Source of the DNA: Chloroflexota bacterium
GTDB lineage: Bacteria > Chloroflexota > Dehalococcoidia > JABGRK01
Assembly: GCA_018648325.1 (NCBI GenBank)
Contig: JABGRK010000007.1
Location: 1-35,471 of the forward strand
Length of the DNA stretch: 35,471 nt
Direction of reading: 5' to 3'
Position 1 is the stretch's first letter. The number at the start of each line of letters is the position of its first letter. The position numbers and the translations under genes are program-made. This document shows positions 1-7,988 of this stretch, piece after piece. Under the pieces are notes generated by a model. It was not told the DNA's origin and did not search any database. It saw nothing but the letters and a program-made list of their open reading frames with translations.

Positions 1-41
1 TATAGAATATCGTAAACATGCATATTGGGGAGGGATATAAG

Positions 42-827
42 GTGGCACCGAAGGTTGTTATTCTGTGTGGTGGTATGGGTACCCGTCTCAGAGAGGAGAC
101 GGAGTACAAACCCAAACCTATGGTTGAGGTCGGTGGCAAACCGATTCTGTGGCATATCCTGAAGATATACGATCATTATGGGATTAGTGATTTCGTTCTC
201 TGCCTGGGATATAAGGGCAGCGTTATCAAGAACTATTTCCTTAACTACGAAGCTATAAACAGTGATTTGACGGTGAAGCTGGGGAGCGAGAAAGCTGTTA
301 AAATACACGATGGTTTAGAGAACAATGACTGGAGCATTACCCTGGCTGATACCGGCGACAAAACCCTCAAGGGTGCCCGTCTCAAGAAAATCGAAAAATA
401 TATAACCGAAGATGTATTTATGGTCACTTATGGCGATGGTGTAGCCAACGTTGATATAGAAAAACTTCTCAAGTTTCATCAGCAGCACGGCAAGACAGGC
501 ACCGTCACGGGTGTAAGGCCACCTTCGCTATTTGGTGAGCTTCTTGTGCAGGGCAACAAGGCCGTGCTTTTTTCTGAAAAACCGCAAACATCGTCCGGAC
601 TGATAAACGGGGGATTTTTCGTATTTAACAAAAGTTTTTTTAACTATCTCAGCGATGATGATGATTGTGATCTGGAGCATGGCCCGCTCGAAAAATTGAC
701 AAATGAAGGTGAGTTGATGGTGTATACTCACGACGGACCATGGGCCTGTATGGATACATACCGTGATGTAGAATACCTGAACAAACTGTGGCGGGACAAT
801 CAGGCTTTCTGGAAGGCATGGAAATAA
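42..827 (+). CDS. rfbF: Glucose-1-phosphate cytidylyltransferase
   Basis: Makes CDP-glucose from CTP and glucose 1-phosphate, the first step toward CDP-linked deoxysugars; cytosolic. The N-terminus has the nucleotidyltransferase signature [13 protein letters not shown] followed by [15 protein letters not shown], and YGDGVANVD supplies the metal-binding acidic residues. An ATG lies in frame at 18, but GTG at 42 has a good ribosome site (GGGGAGGG, about 27-34) and gives 261 aa, close to the usual family length of about 257, so GTG is preferred. The next gene follows within 3 nt of the stop and encodes the enzyme that uses CDP-glucose, which supports the CDP specificity. The order matches rfbF-rfbG of O-antigen clusters. 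Confidence 0.93.
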   Translation: MAPKVVILCGGMGTRLREETEYKPKPMVEVGGKPILWHILKIYDHYGISDFVLCLGYKGSVIKNYFLNYEAINSDLTVKLGSEKAVKIHDGLENNDWSITLADTGDKTLKGARLKKIEKYITEDVFMVTYGDGVANVDIEKLLKFHQQHGKTGTVTGVRPPSLFGELLVQGNKAVLFSEKPQTSSGLINGGFFVFNKSFFNYLSDDDDCDLEHGPLEKLTNEGELMVYTHDGPWACMDTYRDVEYLNKLWRDNQAFWKAWK

Positions 828-829
828 AA

Positions 830-1804
830 ATGAGTTCTTGGCAAGGCAAAAATGTTTTTGTTACCGGGTGCACCGGGCTTCTTGGCTCATGGTTGAGCAG
901 CACCCTGCTGGATCGCGGAGCCAACGTGGTGGGGCTGGTCCGGGATAGTGTTCCCCGTGCCAATTTCTACGGTCTCGGGCTTGATAAGCGTATCAGCACA
1001 GTGCGAGGTGAGATAGAAAATTATTTTCTTTTAGAGAGGGCGCTTAACGAGTACGAAATAGATACCGTTTTTCATGTAGCTGCACAGACCATTGTCACTA
1101 TCGCTAATCGTAATCCAATATCCACATTCGATACTAACATAAGAGGAACCTGGAACATACTGGAGGCCTGTCGCAGAACCCAGACAGTTAAAGGCATTAT
1201 CATTGCTTCCAGTGACAAGGCTTATGGTGAGCACGAAGTTTTGCCGTATACGGAAAAAGCCCCGCTCAAGGGCTCTCACCCATACGATGTTTCCAAGAGT
1301 TGTGCAGATCTGATTGCCTCAACCTATTTCAATACGTACGGTCTGCCGGTGTGTGTCACAAGGTGTGGTAATTTCTATGGCGGCGGTGATCTTAATTTCA
1401 ATCGCATTGTTCCGGGAACAATCCGCTCGGTTGTTCAAAATGAGCGTCCTGTTATTAGAAGTGACGGTAGTTTGATCAGAGACTATATTTATATTCTGGA
1501 CGCGGTTGAGGCCTATTTGCTTCTGGCAGAAAAAATGGGAGATCCGGCTATTTGCGGCCAGTCCTTTAATTTCAGCAACGAGATTCAGCTAACCGTACTT
1601 GAACTCACCAACAAAATTATCAAGCTTATGGATAGAGGCGATCTTGCCCCGCAAATTCTCAATGAAACTAAAAACGAAATAATGCACCAATATCTCTCAG
1701 CTCAAAAGGCAAAGAAACTGTTAGATTGGAAACCCCGGTACGACATAGACAAGGGACTTAAGGAAACGATTGATTGGTATCGTGGTTTTCTTAAGACTAA
1801 CTAA
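830..1804 (+). CDS. rfbG: CDP-glucose 4,6-dehydratase
   Basis: Extended short-chain dehydrogenase/reductase that converts CDP-glucose to CDP-4-keto-6-deoxyglucose using bound NAD. Visible features are the Rossmann motif [10 protein letters not shown] near the N-terminus, the substrate-proximal SSDKAYG segment, and the catalytic YxxxK as YDVSK. Length is 324 aa from ATG 830, somewhat short of the usual ~355. Longer in-frame starts exist (GTG 788, ATG 818), but they overlap rfbF and would add residues ahead of the conserved start of the Rossmann fold. The gene follows the rfbF stop at once, so the two are probably translated from one message. The pairing with rfbF argues for CDP-glucose rather than dTDP-glucose or UDP-GlcNAc as substrate. 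Confidence 0.88.
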   Translation: MSSWQGKNVFVTGCTGLLGSWLSSTLLDRGANVVGLVRDSVPRANFYGLGLDKRISTVRGEIENYFLLERALNEYEIDTVFHVAAQTIVTIANRNPISTFDTNIRGTWNILEACRRTQTVKGIIIASSDKAYGEHEVLPYTEKAPLKGSHPYDVSKSCADLIASTYFNTYGLPVCVTRCGNFYGGGDLNFNRIVPGTIRSVVQNERPVIRSDGSLIRDYIYILDAVEAYLLLAEKMGDPAICGQSFNFSNEIQLTVLELTNKIIKLMDRGDLAPQILNETKNEIMHQYLSAQKAKKLLDWKPRYDIDKGLKETIDWYRGFLKTN

Positions 1805-1815
1805 CTGGAGACGAT

Positions 1816-2265
1816 ATGATTAACGGTGTCAAGATAATTCCTCTCAGGCAAATCGCAGATGAGCGCGGCAAGATCATGCATATGCTCAGATCCGACGACC
1901 CTCATTTTGAGAGATTCGGTGAGATTTACTTTTCGGTTGTCAATCCCGGCGCAATAAAAGCATGGCACATACACAAGAAGATGATACTCAACTACGCCGT
2001 GGTTTCCGGAATGATCAAATTTGTTCTATACGACCCGAGACAGGATTCACCAACATATGGGGAAATACAGGAAGTATTCATTGGCGAAGACAATTATGTT
2101 CTGGCCAGTATTCCCCCGGGAATATACAATGGCTTCAAGGGCATAGGCGTGAAGCCGGCCATTGTAGCCAACTGCGCCACAATACCGCATGATCCTGAAG
2201 AAATAGCGCGTGTCGACCCTCTTAATAATGATATTCCCTATGATTGGTCCCTGATACATAGATGA
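1816..2265 (+). CDS. RmlC-type sugar-nucleotide epimerase (cupin)
   Basis: Belongs to the dTDP-4-dehydrorhamnose 3,5-epimerase family, cupin-fold enzymes that epimerise 4-keto-6-deoxy sugar nucleotides. At 149 aa it is shorter than classical RmlC (about 180 aa). It keeps the opening DERGKIMHML, the KAWHIHKK segment holding the likely catalytic histidine, and SIPPGIYNGFKG. It sits 11 nt after rfbG with CTGGAG as ribosome site, so it most likely acts on the CDP-4-keto-6-deoxyglucose made by the two preceding enzymes. That substrate is inferred from position; the family members best studied use dTDP sugars. Whether it epimerises one carbon or two cannot be read from the sequence. Confidence 0.8.
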   Translation: MINGVKIIPLRQIADERGKIMHMLRSDDPHFERFGEIYFSVVNPGAIKAWHIHKKMILNYAVVSGMIKFVLYDPRQDSPTYGEIQEVFIGEDNYVLASIPPGIYNGFKGIGVKPAIVANCATIPHDPEEIARVDPLNNDIPYDWSLIHR

Positions 2266-2295
2266 TATGTATGAGTATCGAGAGGAATGAGCCCA

Positions 2296-3174
2296 ATGCC
2301 TCTAGTAAGCGTTATCATTAATTGCTACAACGGGGCCGTCTATTTGCGTGAGGCCCTGGATAGTGTTTACATACAAACCTTTAAAGACTACGAGATAATC
2401 TTCTGGGACAACATGTCTATTGATGGAAGTGCTGATATCGCTCGTAGCTATGGGGAATCCCTCAAATACTTCAAAGGGGAGCAATTCCTCCCCCTGGGAG
2501 CAGCCCGCAATTTAGCTATAGAAAAAGCGACAGGAAAGTACATCGCTTTGCTTGACTGTGACGATGTATGGCTGCCGGACAAGCTGGAAAAACAGGTAGC
2601 GTTGATGCAGAGTGCTACTGATTTGGCTCTGGTATATTCAGATGTTTATCTGATTGATAAAAAAGGCAGGGCAAAAAAAGGCACTTACTTCGATACAGTA
2701 TCACCCTATTCCGATAACATATTTTTCAGGCTTCTAGCCGATACAAACAATCCCATAACATGCTCCACCATCCTGTTTGACAAAGCTGTATTCGATGATG
2801 TCGGCGGATTTAACCCTGACTTTTCAATAGTTGAGGAATACGATCTTTTCTTAAAAATGTTTTACAGGCATAGCGCATCCTATGTAGACTTCCCTTTGGC
2901 AAAACTGCGGCAATATAGCGATAGCTATAGCAGAACAAATGTGGTAAAAACGAGTATAGAAAAGATAACCGTAATGGAACGGGGCATAGATATGCTGGAT
3001 ACTCTCACTTTTAATCAGTCAAAACGCTTGAAAAAGAAGCTGCGCCGTGTGCTGCTTGGTCGTATTTGGGCCAGTTTTGAGGAAAAGCAGTTCACACGTG
3101 TTTTACCTTTGATCTTTAAGCTGCCCAGGAAATACATGCAGCTTTCATCAAAACTAAACAAAGCAGCTTGTTAG
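2296..3174 (+). CDS. Glycosyltransferase family 2
   Basis: GT-A fold glycosyltransferase of family 2, presumably transferring a sugar onto a lipid-linked or surface glycan at the inner face of the membrane. The N-terminus reads PLVSVIINCYNGAVYLREAL, the typical nucleotide-binding start. LLDCDDVW supplies the DxD-like metal motif, and the later EEYDLFLKM matches the ED region around the catalytic base. An ATG at 2287 overlaps the ribosome site; ATG 2296 has GAGAGGA about 9 nt upstream and gives 292 aa, so it is preferred. The C-terminal third is basic and lacks clear membrane spans. Acceptor and donor are unknown, although position suggests use of the deoxysugar made upstream. Confidence 0.88.
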   Translation: MPLVSVIINCYNGAVYLREALDSVYIQTFKDYEIIFWDNMSIDGSADIARSYGESLKYFKGEQFLPLGAARNLAIEKATGKYIALLDCDDVWLPDKLEKQVALMQSATDLALVYSDVYLIDKKGRAKKGTYFDTVSPYSDNIFFRLLADTNNPITCSTILFDKAVFDDVGGFNPDFSIVEEYDLFLKMFYRHSASYVDFPLAKLRQYSDSYSRTNVVKTSIEKITVMERGIDMLDTLTFNQSKRLKKKLRRVLLGRIWASFEEKQFTRVLPLIFKLPRKYMQLSSKLNKAAC

Positions 3175-3255
3175 TACAGGTAAAATAAGTTATTGAATAA
3201 AAAGGAAGCCCTTCTCGAATTAGTGCTCCGACACAGATTATTTGAGTAGAGAGAA

Positions 3256-4998
3256 GTGATGACAGGTACAAAAATGCAGAGGACATGCAGCACAGGAGTG
3301 TTTTTCATCGGCATTTTGCTGCTGATAGCACACCTGCTGTCCATATCGGCCGGGATTGTGTTTCATCCGGCGGTATTCTGGGTATCAATTGTTCTTATTA
3401 TTGGCTCACTCATCTTTCAGATTCTTAAAGTATCATCGGATAGTTCCTTCTCCAACTTCATTATTTTCGAGATTCTGGTTGCCAACTTTGCTTTCCACAT
3501 GATTTATGCCCTGCCTTATTCGGGTCTGTATGGTGGAAGCCCTACTCCCGATCTCTGGGCGCTCAACCATTTTCTGGAAAATGGCTCATTTGATATCGCC
3601 ACAAAGCCTTTTCCGGGATTTGAGATAATAAGCGGATCATTTTCACTCGTTACCGGCATTAAAACGTTCGATGTGGTCAAGTTCATTCCGTCCATACTAG
3701 ATACAATGCTTGTTCTGTTGCTCTATCATTTTCTCAAACTCATACTCAAAAATACCAAACATGCCTTGCTGACAATCCTGCTGTTTATTTCCCTGTATTA
3801 CCACCTGTGGTTCTACTCTACTTTCCATTGGGAAGTACTTGGCTCACTGCTGCTGATACTTACATTGTATCTCTATTTTATTGGTAGAAAATCTCAACAA
3901 AAACAAACGTTTGTTGTGCTTGCCATCATGTGTTTGATCAGTCTCATATTCAGCCATCATTTATCCAGTTTTATCATCGTGATATTCCTGATTATTTTCT
4001 TGGCAACCTCTTACGGTATGAAACTTGTTTTCAAAGATAAAACACTGAATATACCTGTGACGTTTGTGGCCATAGTACTGGTCATTGTCTTTGCATATTA
4101 CTCTTACGTTTATATCGCGGCTATAAGAGTTATGGTTGAATTTGGCCAAGGCCTGTTTGATCTTGACGCAATGGGGCAGGAAACCTATGGTTCACAGGTT
4201 CTTTCACCAAGTATTACTATACGACAGTATATTGAACAGTATGGTTTTTTTGCTTTCCATGCGCTTTTTGGCGCTATCATAGCGTATAACCTGATTTTCA
4301 CCCGCAGAAAACGGGATGTCTGGTACGCATTTCCGGCAATTTATCTTATCTTTTGGGGATTCATTGGTATTCTCCTGATGTATGTGCTTTCTCGTGCGTC
4401 AGGCAATCTGGATTCAGAGAGGGCATTGATTTTTGGCTGGATATTTGGTCTTGCACCTCTTGTGGCGGGAATATACGGGTTCAAGCATAAATGGGTGCAG
4501 CGGATCGGAATAGGGGCTCTGACTCTGTTTATCTTTTTCGGAATGTACAAGATATCACCCATACAATGGAATCCGGCGGCGCAACAAAACAATAACACTG
4601 CCACCAGCCAGGATTTTGTTTTGGCAGAGTCAGTTGATTTTACAGGTTCTGTAGGATTGTTTTCGGGGCAGACCACCCTGATGGCAATATATAATACCCA
4701 CGATTTTTATAATCAGTACACCAGGGTTCCTGAGTTTCGTCCGTATCTTGTCCCTATAACCACAAGAAGTGGATTTTCTTATGGGCATGAGCAATTCCCC
4801 GAACTGGAATGGGTAATTCTTAACAGGAAATACGTAGCTAAAGAGAATGAACAGGTATCGGCGGGGATTCTCAAGTATACCGATGAAGAGGCAAGGGAAT
4901 TATCTGAGAACGTAATTCGCTTATCAGAGGATGGATACGATGGATATCAGAGAAGAAACCTGGTTTATAGCTCTAACGAGCTGATCGTATTCAAGTGA
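3256..4998 (+). CDS. Polytopic membrane protein, possible GT-C glycosyltransferase
   Basis: A 580-aa protein with about a dozen hydrophobic segments from residue 10 to about 430, then a soluble tail of roughly 150 residues. I do not recognise a named family. The arrangement (short loop with TPDLW between early helices, many helices, soluble C-terminal region with aromatic and polar residues) resembles GT-C type glycosyltransferases and related archaeal/Chloroflexota glycan membrane proteins, which use lipid-phosphate sugars on the outer face. The early acidic loop would be the catalytic site in such enzymes. It ends the glycan gene run, separated from the GT2 gene by 81 nt. Start is GTG 3256 or ATG 3259; both follow the same AG-rich ribosome site. 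Confidence 0.7.
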   Translation: MMTGTKMQRTCSTGVFFIGILLLIAHLLSISAGIVFHPAVFWVSIVLIIGSLIFQILKVSSDSSFSNFIIFEILVANFAFHMIYALPYSGLYGGSPTPDLWALNHFLENGSFDIATKPFPGFEIISGSFSLVTGIKTFDVVKFIPSILDTMLVLLLYHFLKLILKNTKHALLTILLFISLYYHLWFYSTFHWEVLGSLLLILTLYLYFIGRKSQQKQTFVVLAIMCLISLIFSHHLSSFIIVIFLIIFLATSYGMKLVFKDKTLNIPVTFVAIVLVIVFAYYSYVYIAAIRVMVEFGQGLFDLDAMGQETYGSQVLSPSITIRQYIEQYGFFAFHALFGAIIAYNLIFTRRKRDVWYAFPAIYLIFWGFIGILLMYVLSRASGNLDSERALIFGWIFGLAPLVAGIYGFKHKWVQRIGIGALTLFIFFGMYKISPIQWNPAAQQNNNTATSQDFVLAESVDFTGSVGLFSGQTTLMAIYNTHDFYNQYTRVPEFRPYLVPITTRSGFSYGHEQFPELEWVILNRKYVAKENEQVSAGILKYTDEEARELSENVIRLSEDGYDGYQRRNLVYSSNELIVFK

Positions 4999-5025
4999 CT
5001 TTGCCAGGCAGCAGCAAGCAATAGT

Positions 5026-5058
5026 ATTGTGATAAAAAATAGCATCACGATTTTTTTT
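5026..5058 (+). terminator. Weak intrinsic terminator after the glycan cluster
   Basis: ATTGTGAT (5026-5033) pairs with ATCACGAT (5044-5051) to form an 8-bp stem with one G-U pair and a 10-nt A-rich loop, followed by a run of eight T (5051-5058). The stem is AT-rich, so efficiency is doubtful, but the position between the membrane protein and the RdhA-like gene fits a transcription boundary. Confidence 0.5.
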
Positions 5059-5098
5059 GGCGAGAATACGAATTTTCGAGCATTAAGGGAGGCTAAAA

Positions 5099-6289
5099 GT
5101 GAAGAAGCTTACGCTGGAAGATTGGGAGCGCAAGTACATTGCCGGACCTGTGAGTGAGTTTGATCAGAAAAACACCATGTTTATGAGAGTAGCGTGGGAT
5201 GAAACAGTCAATGGCAAACTTGATGACTGGTCCTTCACCGGCGTACCCAAAGATAAGGCTGGTTACACACAGCAGGACCTAGCGTTTCGCTGGGCCGCAC
5301 GGCACGGTGTGAACATGGGGCTGTTTAATATTTCCAAGCCAAACGTTGCGCCACTCAATCAGGCCATCAGCGATGTACTTAACAACCCTCAATATGGGGG
5401 GCGCTTTACCCGTTATCGTTCTCCTGATGGAGCAAAGGTAGATGTGAAGGACCCTGAGATAATGACCCGTGATATAAAAAAAGCGGCGAAATTCTTTGGG
5501 GCAGGCATAGTTGGGGTGTGCAAGCTGGACAGGCGCTTTGTATATTCCAGCTCGTATCTGGGTGGCAAGAATGAGATACCCGAGGAGTACAAGTATGCCA
5601 TTGTCATGGGCTATGAAGAAGACTATGACATTTTAGGACACTACCCCACGTATATCGCTGATGCCGCAACCAGTATGGGATATTCTCAGATGGCAATAAC
5701 CAACTCATACCTGTCCGAGTTCATTCGTGGTATGGGGTATAAGGCAATGGATTGCACTACCAACGATGTCGCCTTAAGCATTCCGCTTGCCATGCAGGCC
5801 GGGCTGGGGGATATTGCCAGAAACGGGCTTTTGGTGACCCCTGAGTACGGGCCTCGTTTAAGATTGAGCAAAGTTTTTACTGATTTACCCCTTGTTGCCG
5901 ACCAGCCAATAGATTTCGGGGTCACCGAGCTATGTGATGTATGCAAAAAATGCGCCAAATTATGCCCCTCGCAGTCTATTTCAGACGGGGACCGTACGCC
6001 AGAGCCTAACAACGCTTCCAACGTCTCAGGGACGCTAAAATGGCCTATTAATGCTGAAACATGTCGCATGTATTGGGGGCGTATGAGTAAACCATGTACT
6101 GCTTGCGTTACAGTTTGCCCCTTTAACAAGGTTATGACCGGCTGGTTTCATAAGGTAGTTGGCTGGTGCGTTGATCACGTCAGGTGGGCTGATTCGCTGT
6201 ATGTGAAGCTGGATGACTGGTTTGGCTACGGCAAGCCTAAAAATGCGGACGATTTCTGGGAGAACTGGCGGCCGGATGTAGATCACTGA
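5099..6289 (+). CDS. Reductive dehalogenase-like protein, no Tat signal
   Basis: A 396-aa homologue of the RdhA catalytic subunit, the corrinoid and iron-sulfur enzymes of organohalide respiration. The central region matches the corrinoid-binding RdhA core, with SEFIRGMGYKA, NDVALSIPLAMQAGLGDI and LVTPEYGPRLRLSKVFTD. Two C-terminal [4Fe-4S] motifs are present: C279-x2-C282-x2-C285-x3-C289-P, and C322-x10-C333-x2-C336-x3-C340-P with the RdhA-like tryptophan W326. No twin-arginine signal is present and no rdhB membrane anchor lies nearby, so a cytoplasmic location is inferred. The GTG start follows a strong GGGAGG site. Actual dehalogenase activity is not shown; other reductive chemistry on a cobalamin is possible. 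Dehalococcoidia encode many such homologues. Confidence 0.87.
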   Translation: MKKLTLEDWERKYIAGPVSEFDQKNTMFMRVAWDETVNGKLDDWSFTGVPKDKAGYTQQDLAFRWAARHGVNMGLFNISKPNVAPLNQAISDVLNNPQYGGRFTRYRSPDGAKVDVKDPEIMTRDIKKAAKFFGAGIVGVCKLDRRFVYSSSYLGGKNEIPEEYKYAIVMGYEEDYDILGHYPTYIADAATSMGYSQMAITNSYLSEFIRGMGYKAMDCTTNDVALSIPLAMQAGLGDIARNGLLVTPEYGPRLRLSKVFTDLPLVADQPIDFGVTELCDVCKKCAKLCPSQSISDGDRTPEPNNASNVSGTLKWPINAETCRMYWGRMSKPCTACVTVCPFNKVMTGWFHKVVGWCVDHVRWADSLYVKLDDWFGYGKPKNADDFWENWRPDVDH

Positions 6290-6301
6290 TCTCATCTCAA
6301 A

Positions 6302-6331
6302 TTGACGGCGCAAACTCATAAAACTTATAAT
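6302..6331 (+). promoter_or_regulatory. Promoter for the alpha/beta hydrolase gene
   Basis: TTGACG, 18-nt spacer, TATAAT, 34 nt before the hydrolase start. The -35 box is formed by the tail of a partial copy of the ATCTCAAATTTGA element at 6295-6306. It suggests the hydrolase can be transcribed independently of the RdhA-like gene. Confidence 0.55.
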
Positions 6332-6364
6332 TGAACTTAAGTAATGATGATTGAGGGATGAGCG

Positions 6365-7144
6365 ATGAAGACAAAGGTAAATGGTATAACCATTAATTAT
6401 GAGACCTATGGTGATAGTGGTAAATGGATCACACTGGTTCATGGCGCGCAGGATAATCTGAACGTATGGTGGAATCAGGTGGCGCTGTTTTCAAAGAAGT
6501 ACCGCGTGCTTGCTATCGACTGGAGAGGTCATGGCGATACAGAAACCCCCGCACTCGATTACAAATTCGAGATACTGGTTCAGGACCTGTATGAGCTGTG
6601 GCAGCATTTGGGTATTAAGCAAACCTATCTTAATGGACACTCCATGGGTGGCGGTATCGTAATACGTGCAGCACTGGCATATCCTGAAATCGTCAAGGCG
6701 CTCATCATTACCAACAGCGGTGTGGCTGCTCGTGCGCCGAGTAAAGAGGAAAACGAACGGCTGATGGCCGAACGTCGCCAGCGCTGGGATTATCTGGAAA
6801 GAGTTGGCTTCTGGCCCTACGACGATGATGATAGCAAGCTATCTCCTGCCGAACGCATGTACAAGGCAATGAAGCTGCGCAACGATCCTAAGAAATACGT
6901 GAGAATGATACGTACGCTGGACAGGGCCGGCACTCCGCCCGATACCAGCGTGATGAAATGCCCCACACTCATTATATCCGGCGAATACGATGGTCTGGGC
7001 GGACCCGATGCCGGTAAGACAACGCAGGACCTTATTCCAGGTTCAAAGCGAGTGGTGCTGCCTACAGGGCACAATCCGCATGTGGAGACGCCTGAGGAGT
7101 ACAACAAAATCATTCTTGAGTTTCTTGGCGGCCTGAGTGACTAG
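6365..7144 (+). CDS. Alpha/beta hydrolase
   Basis: A 259-aa alpha/beta-hydrolase fold enzyme, cytosolic, no signal peptide. The oxyanion HG is in LVHGAQDN (about residues 24-31), the nucleophile elbow is GHSMGG with Ser93, the acid is Asp209 in SGEYDG, and the base is His236 in PTGHNPH, so the triad is complete. The segment between residues 125 and 185 is charged and helical, the usual cap position. The serine nucleophile argues against a haloalkane dehalogenase, which would have aspartate there; esterase, lactonase or C-C hydrolase activity is more likely. It follows the RdhA-like gene by 75 nt and has its own promoter. Substrate unknown. Confidence 0.88.
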   Translation: MKTKVNGITINYETYGDSGKWITLVHGAQDNLNVWWNQVALFSKKYRVLAIDWRGHGDTETPALDYKFEILVQDLYELWQHLGIKQTYLNGHSMGGGIVIRAALAYPEIVKALIITNSGVAARAPSKEENERLMAERRQRWDYLERVGFWPYDDDDSKLSPAERMYKAMKLRNDPKKYVRMIRTLDRAGTPPDTSVMKCPTLIISGEYDGLGGPDAGKTTQDLIPGSKRVVLPTGHNPHVETPEEYNKIILEFLGGLSD

Positions 7145-7178
7145 CAGCTGACAGAAGATAAAAGGAATTTCCGGGGCA

Positions 7179-7240
7179 GTCCCCCTATTCCGGGCTTACC
7201 TTTTACGAAGCTGAACTTGACATAAGAATCATGTTTTGCG
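7179..7240 (+). repeat. Direct repeat copy A flanking the WGSS remnant
   Basis: Begins GTCCCCCTA and, exactly 30 nt later, continues AGCTGAACTTGACATAA then ends near ATGTTTTGCG. The same two blocks recur with the same 30-nt offset at 7928-7988. The middle of the unit is diverged. The two copies bracket the eroded repeat-protein gene. Confidence 0.6.
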
Positions 7241-7385
7241 TTCCACTGGCGGTTACTATCTAATCGCATTATCTGCTTGGTCAATACTAAACACCATTGA
7301 TGTGTTGTACTTCATAGAAGTTAGCTTTGCAGGTAGTCAATTACCATTCTATCCTCATTCGCATATGTGCTGTATGGGCACAAAC

Positions 7386-7415
7386 TTGACAGAAATAACT
7401 TTTCAGCATTAGTAT
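7386..7415 (+). promoter_or_regulatory. Promoter-like sequence before the WGSS remnant
   Basis: TTGACA, 18-nt spacer, TAGTAT, about 63 nt before the first ATG of the eroded gene. It may be a relic of the intact gene's promoter. Confidence 0.4.
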
Positions 7416-7478
7416 GACGCCAGAGTAATAATTCTTGGATGGTGGGCTATTAGGACTATTCTAAAACGCAATCTTATT

Positions 7479-7883
7479 ATGACTAGCATATTGGTGGTAT
7501 TCATAACATTCACTATGTTTGCAGGTGCTTTTACAGGTTCAGGCAATGATACTCGAATTATTCCTACCTACTGGGATGGGCAAAGTTATCCGCCTCAAGG
7601 TATTGCGTTGAATTCAGTCTGGGGTAGCTCTTCCACCGACGTATTTGCCGTGGGACTGTATGGTTCCGTAATTCACTACGATGGCTGTGTCTGGACAGTA
7701 ATGGACGACGGTACTGACGAGGATCTTTATGGTGTATGGGGTAGCTCCGCATATAATGTATTTGCCGTGGGAAATAGAGGCACTATACTTCACTATGACG
7801 GCAGTACATGGACCCCAATGAGAGGGCTTCCACAGAGGTTCTATGGAGATCAGGTGCAGTTTCCTCCAATACATTCTCAATAG
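7479..7883 (+). pseudogene. Eroded WGSS-DVFAVG repeat protein
   Basis: A 134-aa open frame with a hydrophobic, secretion-signal-like N-terminus and two copies of a ~42-residue unit: SVWGSSSTDVFAVGLYG with VIHYDG, then GVWGSSAYNVFAVGNRG with ILHYDGSTW. Such units normally occur many times in extracellular beta-propeller-like proteins of several hundred residues. A third unit is visible after 7838 in another frame (AVSSNTFSIG) and ends in TAA, so the gene has been frameshifted and cut short. There is no convincing ribosome site at ATG 7479. I read this as a remnant rather than a working gene; a short secreted protein is less likely. Confidence 0.6.
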
Positions 7884-7927
7884 GCTAATAGTATTGTGGT
7901 TTGCTCAAATTGGGCAAATCCCAGCCG

Positions 7928-7988
7928 GTCCCCCTACTGAGGCACCTGTTGAAACGTAGCTGAACTTTACATAAAAACTACGTTTTCA
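7928..7988 (+). repeat. Direct repeat copy B, with hairpin
   Basis: GTCCCCCTA at 7928 and AGCTGAACTTTACATAA at 7958 repeat copy A (7179-7240) with the same spacing. In this copy AAACGTAG (7952-7959) pairs with CTACGTTT (7978-7985), an 8-bp stem around the AGCTGAACT block. The last bases overlap the 3' end of the MmgE/PrpD gene on the other strand, so the stem may also work as its 3' hairpin. Confidence 0.55.

Larger units (their letters stand above)
7145..7478. other. Intergenic stretch with one copy of a repeated element
   Basis: No gene is seen in this 334-base gap. It holds copy A of a ~60-bp repeat (7179-7240) and a promoter-like sequence at 7386-7415. The hydrolase stop is followed by a short GC-rich patch around 7171-7193 that could fold weakly. 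The remainder looks like non-coding or decayed sequence. Confidence 0.5.

Noticed and set aside
649-963. Long antisense frames over the sugar genes, LarA, tex, lysA and the kinase
   Set aside because: They mirror the coding frame of well-recognised genes, lack ribosome sites and have no family features.
6365-7144. Haloalkane dehalogenase as identity of the alpha/beta hydrolase next to the RdhA-like gene
   Set aside because: The nucleophile is Ser93 in GHSMGG; haloalkane dehalogenases have aspartate at this point.
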